From contig JBDKTZ010000052.1 of NCBI GenBank assembly GCA_039679975.1, positions 1 to 25,456 on the forward strand: 25,456 nt of DNA. Direction: 5' to 3'. Within the stretch, counting starts at the first letter, position 1; each line of letters opens with the position of its first letter. A program made the position numbers and the translations under genes. The notes under the pieces were generated by a model. The model had not been told where the DNA came from, made no database searches, and was given only the letters and a program-made list of their open reading frames with translations. This stretch comes from JBCFBK01 sp039679975. GTDB taxonomy: Bacteria; Bacteroidota; Bacteroidia; Bacteroidales; Prolixibacteraceae. This document shows positions 7,145-14,282 of this stretch, piece by piece.

Positions 7145-7696
7145 CTACTCCTCAAATGAAAACTGATCCCGATTTTTACCGACAACTCCTTTTGACCTAT
7201 AATATGCTTTCATGCGGCGGATATCTTCCTGCGGGTTATCCGTTAATTCCAGGGTATCCGTCCACCCGATTTCCTTTTTTCCCCAATCGAAAAAGCCCAG
7301 ATAAACTGTAGCTCCGGTACCTTTAGCAATCGCGTGGAATCCTGCTTTCCAATGGATTGTTTTAGCCCTTGTCCCTTCCGGAGTAATTGCCAGATGGAAT
7401 TCATCATATTGATTCATCAGGTCAATAGTTTGTTTGACCACTGTGGCTCCTTTGGATCGATCGATCGGGATTGCTCCTGATTTACGCAGGAAAAATCCCA
7501 CCGGCCAAAAGAAAAATTCTTTTTTGATCAGAATATGAACAGTTCCTCCAACTGAAGTGTAATAAAGATAAGAAATAATAAAATCCCACGCACTGGTATG
7601 AGGAACTCCAAGAATGATACCCTTTTTATGAGGCATCACTCCGTTTATCGTTTTCCAGCCTGCCAGTATCAAAAGTAAACGGCAAATATGCTTCAT
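7145..7696 (-). CDS. Small 1-acyl-glycerol-3-phosphate acyltransferase-like protein (PlsC family)
   Basis: 183 residues, shorter than typical PlsC (about 240) but with both catalytic motifs: HTSAWD (H33-x4-D38) and PEGTR (106-110), followed by WKAGFHAIA. The family transfers acyl groups to lysophosphatidate or other glycerol and polar-lipid acceptors at the inner face of the membrane. The N-terminus MKHICRLLLILAGW is hydrophobic and may associate with the membrane; there is no full transmembrane domain. The compact size resembles acyltransferases of uncertain acceptor rather than the essential housekeeping PlsC, so the substrate is open. It begins 4 bp after the stop of the B3/B4-domain gene, so the two are translated from one transcript. 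Start is ATG at 7696. Confidence 0.85.
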   Translation of the reverse strand: MKHICRLLLILAGWKTINGVMPHKKGIILGVPHTSAWDFIISYLYYTSVGGTVHILIKKEFFFWPVGFFLRKSGAIPIDRSKGATVVKQTIDLMNQYDEFHLAITPEGTRAKTIHWKAGFHAIAKGTGATVYLGFFDWGKKEIGWTDTLELTDNPQEDIRRMKAYYRSKGVVGKNRDQFSFEE

Positions 7697-7700
7697 ACGG

Positions 7701-8390
7701 CTACCGTTTAATAAGGATTTCTTGTTTATTGGTTATTTCAGCGGTTTCAAAGTTAGAAGCAGAAGCAAACTCTGCCAGTAATTGAACAGCCAATTGTCCT
7801 GCCCCCTGAAGACTATTATTACCGTCAAAAGAAATGATCACCATCATAAATTGTCTGGTATGTTCACGCACACCGGTTCTCTCGGAGTCCGATGTTGGAG
7901 TACCAAAAGCACCGTTTTTGTCCCTGAAAACAGGCATATTTGCTATATTCAATTCACCCCGGCCCAACCCGTCATAAGGTTCATGTTTCCGTCCGATCCC
8001 CATAAAAATATCGCCGTTAATGGCGTCGACATCATACCCCCCGATTGAAAAACCCGTAGTTACTGAAACAAGATTGAGTAAATCAACCACATTGTTAATG
8101 TGATACAGCTCCTTTCCGTTTACAATGCGCCTCAACAAGGCTTCGGACGATAACCTGTACCGGGCCGGATCCTTCCCGCAAGATCGATATGCCTTTCTGG
8201 CCTGATCGATTGCCGGGACATTGCTGATGCTTTCCATAGTCAACTCTGCCGCAATTTCCCTGCACCTTTTCTCCATCAGCTCCGTTAGTCCGTTTTGGCA
8301 ACTTTCAACAGTCACATTGCATTCGATGCAAAACAAATGAATATTCGGACAATAATCCGAAAGCTCATCAGTAATTGTAATTCGTTTCAT
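7701..8390 (-). CDS. Free-standing B3/B4 (PheRS beta editing-like) domain protein
   Basis: 229-residue cytosolic protein made almost wholly of a B3/B4 domain, the fold found in the beta chain of phenylalanyl-tRNA synthetase. Recognisable segments are ARKAYRSCGKDPARYRLSSE, YHINNVVDLLNLVSVTTGFS, IGGYDVDAINGDI and GAFGTPTSDSERTGV. In PheRS this domain hydrolyses mischarged Tyr-tRNA(Phe); free-standing homologues are widespread but largely uncharacterised, and a trans-editing role is only inference. No tRNA-binding or catalytic synthetase domain is attached. It lies 89 bp downstream of the flavoprotein gene and 4 bp upstream of the acyltransferase gene on the same strand. Start is ATG at 8390. 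Confidence 0.85.
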   Translation of the reverse strand: MKRITITDELSDYCPNIHLFCIECNVTVESCQNGLTELMEKRCREIAAELTMESISNVPAIDQARKAYRSCGKDPARYRLSSEALLRRIVNGKELYHINNVVDLLNLVSVTTGFSIGGYDVDAINGDIFMGIGRKHEPYDGLGRGELNIANMPVFRDKNGAFGTPTSDSERTGVREHTRQFMMVIISFDGNNSLQGAGQLAVQLLAEFASASNFETAEITNKQEILIKR

Positions 8391-8479
8391 GATGCTCCTG
8401 AACTTTTATTCCCGAACAAAATTAGAAAACATCCGATAAATAAAAAATTATGCTTTGCAAGAAACCGGCAGAATGGCGA

Positions 8480-9130
8480 TCAAAAAAATACTTCTGTCCG
8501 GATATGCTCCGGAGGGATGTGATAATTCTCGAGAATTCCAGTCACTTCATCGATCATCTCTGAATTTCCGCATAAATAACAGATTGTATTCGGATCAACA
8601 GGGTTTTCCTTTAAATAATACGTGACGCGACCAAAATAATCCCCTTTTTGTTCGCGTGAGGTACACAGGCAATAACGGGTCGGATTAAAAGCGCCCTTCC
8701 CGTATGCTTCATCGGCAAAATGAACTCCGTGCAGGATCATATAGTTTAGGCCGGGAAAGCTGCGGACAAAGGAGCGGAATGGGGAAATCCCGGTTCCTGT
8801 TGCAACAAAAAGGACCGGAGAACCATTCTTCAACGCTTCATCCAAAATAAAAAATCCGGCAGGACCTTCAATATACATGGGACTGCTTGGCTTCAGATGC
8901 GTCAAAAAGCGGGAGAAAGAACCACCGATTATTTCCCTTACCAGAAAGGATATGTCTTCGTCCTGCAATGAGCTGTAAATGGAATATTCCCGTCCTTCGC
9001 CCGATCCGGGATCACGCAAAACGACATATTGTCCAGGAATGAATACAAGTCCCTTACGTTCAAAGTGAAGCACAAAGGTTTCAGGGGTCAGTTTCTCTAT
9101 CTCCGTCAAGTGGTGTACCGTTTTTTCCAT
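8480..9130 (-). CDS. Ferredoxin-NADP reductase-like FAD/NAD(P)-binding oxidoreductase
   Basis: 216-residue flavoprotein of the ferredoxin-NADP reductase superfamily. The FAD-binding barrel is at about 1-98 with REYSIYSS (47-54) as the RxYS motif; the NAD(P) domain has TGTGISPFRSF (111-121) and the CGNSEMI segment (187-193); the C-terminus is EVFF, with the aromatic end that stacks on the flavin in this family. There is no [2Fe-2S] domain. The ATG at 9130 (MEKTVHHLTEIEKLT) is chosen because it starts 31 bp after the lipA stop; the longer frame to 9223 would overlap lipA. It may move electrons between NAD(P)H and ferredoxin or flavodoxin. Its position directly behind lipA, a radical-SAM enzyme needing reducing electrons, is suggestive only. 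Confidence 0.88.
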   Translation of the reverse strand: MEKTVHHLTEIEKLTPETFVLHFERKGLVFIPGQYVVLRDPGSGEGREYSIYSSLQDEDISFLVREIIGGSFSRFLTHLKPSSPMYIEGPAGFFILDEALKNGSPVLFVATGTGISPFRSFVRSFPGLNYMILHGVHFADEAYGKGAFNPTRYCLCTSREQKGDYFGRVTYYLKENPVDPNTICYLCGNSEMIDEVTGILENYHIPPEHIRTEVFF

Positions 9131-9161
9131 TATTTTGGCGTTCGATTGCTTAAAAAAGGAG

Positions 9162-10025
9162 TTAAGCATTAACATGTCTTTCTGCATGATAAGAAGAACG
9201 GACAAGGGGACTGCTTTCGACATACCGAAAGCCCCTGCTGTATGCTTCCTTCCGGTACATCTTAAACTGATCAGGAGTAATATACTCCTCGACTTTCATT
9301 AAATGAGGATCGGGCTGCAGATATTGCCCGAGTGTCAGCACCTTACACCCTGCTCCTTTCAAATCGTCCATGGCTTCCATCACTTCTTCAGGAGTCTCTC
9401 CCAATCCAAGCATGAGACCTGACTTTGGGACGATCCCCGATTCTGCAATATATGAAATCACTTTCAGGCTCCTGTCATAACGTGCAGTGCTTCTGATTTT
9501 TGGAGTCAATCGCCTGACCGTTTCAAGATTGTGAGAAATTACATTGGGACGGGCGTCAATCACCTGTTGTACTAACTCTCTTTTAGCCAGAAAATCAGGG
9601 ATCAGCGTTTCCATCGTGGTCTCAGGGTTCAGCTCTTTTACTTTACGGATGGTAACCGACCAAAAAGCAGCGCCGCCATCAGGCAGATCATCCCGATCAA
9701 CCGATGTGATCACACAATGCTTCAAGCCCAAAGTCCTGATTGTTTCGGCAAGGCGTAAGGGTTCGTTCCAATCAACCGGATCCGGCACCAGATTCTTCAC
9801 ATAACAAAAACGGCAGTTCCGGGTACATTTGTCGCCTAGTATCATAAAACTCGCTGTTCCGGCACTCCAGCACTCCCCTTTATTCGGACAGTTGCCGCTC
9901 ACACAGATCGTATTGAGATTGTTTTGAGTAATCAATCTTTTGACTTTCGAATAATTTTCCCCTCCAGGCAGGGTCGATCTCATCCATTCCGGTAAGCGCC
10001 CCCTCTTTTCTGAAATAACTGTCAT
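9162..10025 (-). CDS. lipA: Lipoyl synthase (radical SAM)
   Basis: Inserts two sulfur atoms into octanoyl groups on lipoyl domains of 2-oxoacid dehydrogenases and GcvH. Both iron-sulfur sites are intact: the auxiliary cluster motif C41-x4-C46-x5-C52 (CVSGNCPNKGEC) and the radical SAM motif C67-x3-C71-x2-C74 (CTRNCRFC). The conserved C-terminal RSSYHA motif supplying the serine ligand (S277) is present. ATG at 10025 (MTVISEKRGRLPEWMRS) gives 287 residues, typical of the family; an upstream in-frame ATG at 10073 would add 16 residues and cannot be excluded. It appears to be first in a run of same-strand genes with the flavoprotein, B3/B4, acyltransferase and nitrilase genes. Confidence 0.96.
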   Translation of the reverse strand: MTVISEKRGRLPEWMRSTLPGGENYSKVKRLITQNNLNTICVSGNCPNKGECWSAGTASFMILGDKCTRNCRFCYVKNLVPDPVDWNEPLRLAETIRTLGLKHCVITSVDRDDLPDGGAAFWSVTIRKVKELNPETTMETLIPDFLAKRELVQQVIDARPNVISHNLETVRRLTPKIRSTARYDRSLKVISYIAESGIVPKSGLMLGLGETPEEVMEAMDDLKGAGCKVLTLGQYLQPDPHLMKVEEYITPDQFKMYRKEAYSRGFRYVESSPLVRSSYHAERHVNA

Positions 10026-10134
10026 CTCCAAATTACTTTTGACTATAAACATGAAAAGCTGTAGCTTGTTCATGAATCAGACACAAGCATCAACGAAAGC
10101 AATGAGCAGTGAGTTATAAGAAAAATAAGCGTGT

Positions 10135-11424
10135 TTATCTTTTTTTTCCGGACAATTTGAAACTATATTGAAACCCAACCTGGAAATCGGGAGCATTGTT
10201 CATCGAAACCATATCTTCGCCAACGAAAATATGAAAAGCTCTGTTTACTCTGTGAAATCCCAGAATAAACCAGGTACGGAAGGAAAAATTATAAAGTGCG
10301 GCAGGTGTCAGTTTGGCCAGCCAGAATTGCTGGGAAATGGGTTCACCTTCCCAGGTATCACCTTCCTGCAAAAATTGAATTCCAATCCGATCATAGCTTG
10401 TCTGGTTCCAATCCATACGACCACCCTTCATGAGCGGATCCTGATATTGATTAAGTATTCCGAAGACTGCTATCCGTTTCCTGGTCTTCACATTCACGCC
10501 GGCATAAAAGTTCGACTGAATACGAAGCTTCCTGTCAATAATCCGAACGCCGTCTCCTGTTTTTAAAAAAGTCTGATGACTTCCTCCTCCATCGAAAGCC
10601 AGTGTAACAGATGTTTTCGGCCCCAAAAGAAAATCACTCCGGATGCCCGTGTTGATCCCGGGGATCAGATAACGATGGAAGTCGTTCACAGGGATCGAAA
10701 GATGAACAGCAGCCTGTGTACTCAAATGCCATTTTGCCCCCCCCGCCTCATACAGCTGACGGTAATAATGAGCATCAAGTACACCCAGAAAAATATCTCC
10801 TTTATCTTTACGGAATATATTTCCTCCGTCATCTTCAAACTCAATCGCCGCCCGGTTAAACGGATAAAGCCTTCTTCCAAAATTATCTTCCACGGCAACT
10901 GCGGTATGCCACTCTTCTATGAAATAATCGCTCACAAGAAAATTCAGCCAGGATTTTCCTGTCGACAGCTGATGAACATTCATATTCAGGATCAGACTGT
11001 TTTTATTTTTCCAGTGGTTCAACCAGGTAAACCGGAAATGTTGCAATACCCCATCGGCCTGATATGCTTTTCTTTTTGTTTCAATATTATGCTCGACGAA
11101 ATACCGAGGCCGTAATGTCATAAACAGGTTATCAACCTGCATGGCCTGTCGTTCAGTCATCCTACCGGGATAATAAAACCATGCTTTTGGGTTCCACACA
11201 TTTCCCATGGAATACCCGAACGAAAGCTGATGACCGGATGGATTTTCTGCCCCAAAGAAAAACGGAAAATCAAGAGAAAAAATACCTGCAGGACTTTCCG
11301 GATTTACCTCTGTAAAAAAAAGAGGAACCTGAAGAACAGCGTTCGAATCATCATCCGTCTGAGAAAAGACAGGGAAAAACAACAAAATCAGGAAGAAAGT
11401 CTGGACAATGATTTTCCCCATCAT
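10135..11424 (-). CDS. Probable outer-membrane beta-barrel protein, function unknown
   Basis: 429 residues with a signal peptide (MMGKIIVQTFFLILLFFPVFSQ). The mature part is rich in alternating aromatic and polar strands, such as HFRFTWLNHWKNKNSLILNM, LRIQSNFYAGVNVKTRKRIA and a terminal strand FQVGFQYSFKL, which is the pattern of an outer-membrane barrel ending near the C-terminus. No enzyme motif, TonB box or plug domain was seen, and I do not recognise a named family. The ATG at 11424 is chosen; the upstream TTG at 11433 is unlikely. It has its own well-formed promoter at 11451-11481 and is divergent from the FRG gene, so it seems to be a single-gene unit or the head of the run that includes lipA. 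Confidence 0.8.
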   Translation of the reverse strand: MMGKIIVQTFFLILLFFPVFSQTDDDSNAVLQVPLFFTEVNPESPAGIFSLDFPFFFGAENPSGHQLSFGYSMGNVWNPKAWFYYPGRMTERQAMQVDNLFMTLRPRYFVEHNIETKRKAYQADGVLQHFRFTWLNHWKNKNSLILNMNVHQLSTGKSWLNFLVSDYFIEEWHTAVAVEDNFGRRLYPFNRAAIEFEDDGGNIFRKDKGDIFLGVLDAHYYRQLYEAGGAKWHLSTQAAVHLSIPVNDFHRYLIPGINTGIRSDFLLGPKTSVTLAFDGGGSHQTFLKTGDGVRIIDRKLRIQSNFYAGVNVKTRKRIAVFGILNQYQDPLMKGGRMDWNQTSYDRIGIQFLQEGDTWEGEPISQQFWLAKLTPAALYNFSFRTWFILGFHRVNRAFHIFVGEDMVSMNNAPDFQVGFQYSFKLSGKKR

Positions 11425-11450
11425 AGCTGGCAATTCAAAAATTTAACTTT

Positions 11451-11481
11451 CAAAATTAAAGTTTTGGGAATAAGCTCCAAA
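11451..11481 (-). promoter_or_regulatory. Bacteroidota-type promoter for the outer-membrane protein gene
   Basis: On the minus strand TTTG (11481-11478) is followed after exactly 19 nt by TAATTTTG (11458-11451), a full match to the Bacteroidota -33/-7 consensus TTTG-N19-TAnnTTTG. The predicted transcript would start near 11445, giving a leader of about 20 nt before the ATG at 11424. A 10-bp inverted repeat, AAAGTTTTGG (11458-11467) and CCAAAACTTT (11477-11486), fills the spacer and overlaps both boxes, so it could be an operator. Confidence 0.7.
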
Positions 11482-11644
11482 ACTTTTTAGCAAAATAGTC
11501 GAAAAGAACTCTATTCCAGCGGAGACATGATTCTTCTTTGACCTGGATTGCAGCATTCACTAAAAATAAGACTCAAGATTCGCGAGCCGTCGCTCATGAC
11601 CATTAATCCTTTGAAAATTCACATTTTTTCATCAATTTTGAATT

Positions 11645-12493
11645 ATGAGGGAAAGCATAATTTATCAGAATGACCATATTGTAAAAAGTTGGGAAGAACT
11701 GTGCGAAGAAGTATACCATGATGCGTGGAAACCGGAAATGGGCCGTTACAGATCCGACTATGCCTTTCGTGGGTTATCAGATTCTTCTTATGTCCTCAAG
11801 AATAGTTTTTTAAGAAATTGCGGTCCTGTTCCGGAATTGGAGTATCATTTGCTGCGTAACTTTCGAAAGTATTCGATTTCGAAAGAAGCCCAGCAGAACG
11901 GTTCATTTTGGAGAGCGCTGGTAATGGCCCAGCATCACGGTTTACCGACAAGGTTGTTGGACTGGACCTATTCTCCTTTTGTGGCCATGCATTTCGCGAC
12001 AGCAAACACTGAAAAATATGATGTTGACGGAGTGATCTGGAAAGTGGATTTTGTAAAAGCAAACAGACTTGTCAGCGAACCTTTGAAAAGACTGCTTCTG
12101 GAAGAACAATGTAATGCATTCACTATTGAAATGTTGGAGGGCGTTATAAAATCGTTGTCCGATTTTGGCAGAAAATTAAAAAAGGAGCAGATCATATTCT
12201 TTGAACCGCCTTCACTTGATGAAAGGATTGTCAACCAGTTTGCCTTCTTCTCAGTCATGACTGATCCTACTGTGGCAATGGATGACTGGCTGGAAAAACA
12301 TCCGGGCTTATACAGGCGCCTGGTTATTCCCAAAGAATTAAAATGGGAAATCAGGGATAAGCTCGATCAGGCCAATATTACCGAGCGCGTACTTTTTCCG
12401 GGACTTGACGGACTTGCACACTGGTTAAAAAGACATTATAAACCCGCCTCGATCGGGATGCAAGATAATCAGGCCATTAGGCCGGGCCTGTAA
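11645..12493 (+). CDS. FRG domain-containing protein
   Basis: 282 residues. The FRG domain is at about 10-190: the name motif AFRGLSDSSYVLKNSFLR (F41-R42-G43) and the second conserved block MAQHHGLPTRLLDWTYSP (94-111) with AMHFA are both intact. FRG domains are found alone or fused in bacteria and phages; their biochemical activity is not established, and they sometimes sit in defence or mobile regions. No second domain is obvious in the C-terminal third, apart from a segment ERVLFPGLDGLAHWLKRHY. No signal peptide or membrane segment. It is one of two plus-strand genes in the window, flanked by unrelated minus-strand genes, with its own terminator. This isolation would suit recent acquisition, but base composition was not computed. 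Confidence 0.88.
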   Translation: MRESIIYQNDHIVKSWEELCEEVYHDAWKPEMGRYRSDYAFRGLSDSSYVLKNSFLRNCGPVPELEYHLLRNFRKYSISKEAQQNGSFWRALVMAQHHGLPTRLLDWTYSPFVAMHFATANTEKYDVDGVIWKVDFVKANRLVSEPLKRLLLEEQCNAFTIEMLEGVIKSLSDFGRKLKKEQIIFFEPPSLDERIVNQFAFFSVMTDPTVAMDDWLEKHPGLYRRLVIPKELKWEIRDKLDQANITERVLFPGLDGLAHWLKRHYKPASIGMQDNQAIRPGL

Positions 12494-12509
12494 AACCCGG
12501 CTTTCTTTT
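12481..12509 (+). terminator. Intrinsic terminator overlapping the FRG gene stop codon
   Basis: GCCGGG (12481-12486) pairs with CCCGGC (12496-12501) across a 9-nt loop and is followed by TTTCTTTT (12502-12509). The stop codon TAA of the FRG gene (12491-12493) lies in the loop, so the terminator stem begins inside the coding sequence. It works only on the plus strand; the minus side has no T-run. Confidence 0.8.
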
Positions 12510-12579
12510 CATTTCTGACAAATTACAATTAAAAAGACAGCCAATCTGTTAGTTTTGTAACAATTCTTCTGTTTCCTGC

Positions 12580-14058
12580 TCAATGCCCGTCCACGATCCT
12601 GCAAAAGCGATGATATGCCTGATCCCATTGGGCAGAAGGTTCAGGATTAAATGTGATCACGTCAAAGGAATCACGGACAATCTTTCTCATTTCATTAAGG
12701 GAACCGACCAGGCCCATTGCCTTTGCCTGAATGAGGATATTACCGATCGCGGTGGCTTCTACAGGTCCTGCAACAACAGTCAGGCCCGTAACATTTGCTG
12801 TTAGCTGGTTTAAAAAGTGATTATTCGCACCACCGCCAAAGATATGGATCTTCTCAATCGGCTGATCGCTGACCTTGCGTATCTGATCGAGGGTATAGCG
12901 GTATTTCAGGGCCAAACTATCATAGATACACCTGACCACTTCCGCATGGGTTACGGGTTTGCCAACTCCCGGCTCCAGACAGTTTTCGGAAACAGTCGCA
13001 GGCATATCCGCAGGATTCAGAAAACAGGGCTTATCCGGATCCACGATAAACTTAAAAGGTTCCGCATCCCGAACCATCTTCACCATATCATCCCAGCTAT
13101 AGTTGACTTCCTTTGACCAAATACGGCGGCATTCCTGGATCAGCCACATCCCCATGATATTTTTCAGGAAACGGGTTGTTCCTCCAACACCACCTTCATT
13201 GGTATAATTCATTGCCGCAGTCTGTTTGGAAATGATTGGTTCGGGACTTTCAATCCCCATAAGCGACCAGGTTCCGGAACTAATATAGGCAAAATTACCG
13301 TTTTCGGCAGGGACGGAAGCAATTGCAGAAGCCGTGTCATGACCGGCAACAGCGATCACGGGAATTTGCCGGCTGCCGGTTTCCTCGGCAACCGCAGGGA
13401 GAAGCTGTCCTATTTTAGTCCCCGGAAGAATAATATCACCGAGAATAGAGAGGGGTATGCCCGCCCTTTCAAGTAAAGTAGTCTGCCACTCGCATTTTCC
13501 GGGTTTGATCATCTGACTGGTACTGGCAATTGAAAATTCTGTCGCGGCGACACCCGAAAGTAAATAATTCAATGCATCGGGCGTAAATAAGATCCGGTTT
13601 GTGATCTTCAGGATGGACCGGTCTTCCTTCACCATCGAAAACAACTGAAACAAACTATTAAACTGCATAAACTGAATGCCTGTCTGCTGATAGACTTCAT
13701 CTTTCGGGACTATTCTGAAGAGATCTTCCATCGCCGTATCCGTGCGGGAATCACGGTAGGCATATGGCAATGAAAGGATCATTCCCGTTTCATCCAAATG
13801 GACAAAATCGACCCCCCAGGTATCTACTCCCACCGATTGAGGTTGAATTCCATGATCCCTGATACATTTTTGCAAACCGGTTTTCAACTCATTAAATAAA
13901 CTGAAAATGTTCCAGTAATAATGACCATTGATAAACTGCATCTGATTGGCAAACCGGTGTATTTCAGTTAAACTTAGTTTTCCGTTATCCAAAGTCCCTA
14001 AAATGGCCCGACCGCTTGATGCTCCAAGGTCGAAGGCAAGAAAATTATTTTTTTGCAT
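12580..14058 (-). CDS. rhaB: Rhamnulokinase
   Basis: Phosphorylates L-rhamnulose with ATP to L-rhamnulose 1-phosphate in the cytosol, the second step of rhamnose breakdown. 492 residues, the normal length for the FGGY kinase family. The N-terminal phosphate-binding motif FDLGASSGRA (9-18), the rhamnulokinase signature VGVDTWGVDFVHLD (76-89), the catalytic base D241 in VAGHDTASAIASVP and the ATP-site motif IFGGGANNHFLNQL are all present. Start is ATG at 14058. No other rhamnose gene (isomerase, aldolase, permease, regulator) is in the window, so the pathway must be completed elsewhere. It converges with the FRG gene and is followed upstream by a 224-bp repeat-rich intergenic stretch. Confidence 0.95.
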   Translation of the reverse strand: MQKNNFLAFDLGASSGRAILGTLDNGKLSLTEIHRFANQMQFINGHYYWNIFSLFNELKTGLQKCIRDHGIQPQSVGVDTWGVDFVHLDETGMILSLPYAYRDSRTDTAMEDLFRIVPKDEVYQQTGIQFMQFNSLFQLFSMVKEDRSILKITNRILFTPDALNYLLSGVAATEFSIASTSQMIKPGKCEWQTTLLERAGIPLSILGDIILPGTKIGQLLPAVAEETGSRQIPVIAVAGHDTASAIASVPAENGNFAYISSGTWSLMGIESPEPIISKQTAAMNYTNEGGVGGTTRFLKNIMGMWLIQECRRIWSKEVNYSWDDMVKMVRDAEPFKFIVDPDKPCFLNPADMPATVSENCLEPGVGKPVTHAEVVRCIYDSLALKYRYTLDQIRKVSDQPIEKIHIFGGGANNHFLNQLTANVTGLTVVAGPVEATAIGNILIQAKAMGLVGSLNEMRKIVRDSFDVITFNPEPSAQWDQAYHRFCRIVDGH

Positions 14059-14121
14059 ATCATTCAGGTCTAAAAGTCTGGTAAAATTAACGGATTAAAT
14101 TAATAAATCTTTCCCGTTTTC

Positions 14122-14266
14122 AGTATCCTGTGCAATCCTGTATCTTTAGACACAAGTCTCAAGGTGCAAGACACAAGAACCAAAACACGCCGGTATTCAG
14201 ATATTCAGACAGTCCGGGAATGAAGATCCTTGTTCCGGTTTTCTGTTTCCGGTTTCTTGTCCCCGG
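14122..14266. repeat. Cluster of degenerate short repeats with 7-bp phasing
   Basis: Three repeat types lie side by side between rhaB and the rhodanese/YeeE gene. ATCCTGT occurs twice at about 14125-14142. From 14147 to 14188 six heptads of the form AAGNNNC run without a gap (tagacac, aagtctc, aaggtgc, aagacac, aagaacc, aaaacac). CCGG cores follow at 14214, 14235, 14249 and 14263, spaced 21, 14 and 14 bp, all multiples of seven. The copies are imperfect, so this is an old or selected array, not a fresh tandem duplication. Confidence 0.7.
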
Positions 14267-14282
14267 ATTCCTTTTTCCCTCA

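Noticed and set aside
6268..7185. Longer nitrilase starting at 7185
   Set aside because: It overlaps the acyltransferase gene by 41 bp and adds 45 basic residues before the first strand of the nitrilase fold.
8480..9223. Longer flavoprotein starting at 9223
   Set aside because: It overlaps the end of lipA by 62 bp; ATG at 9130 gives the normal start of the FAD domain.
10576..11115. Plus-strand 179-codon reading frame
   Set aside because: It is antisense to the outer-membrane protein gene, which has a signal peptide and a consensus promoter.
14122..14266. CRISPR array
   Set aside because: Repeat units are 7-14 bp, degenerate and lack unique spacers of constant 30-bp size; no cas gene is in the window.
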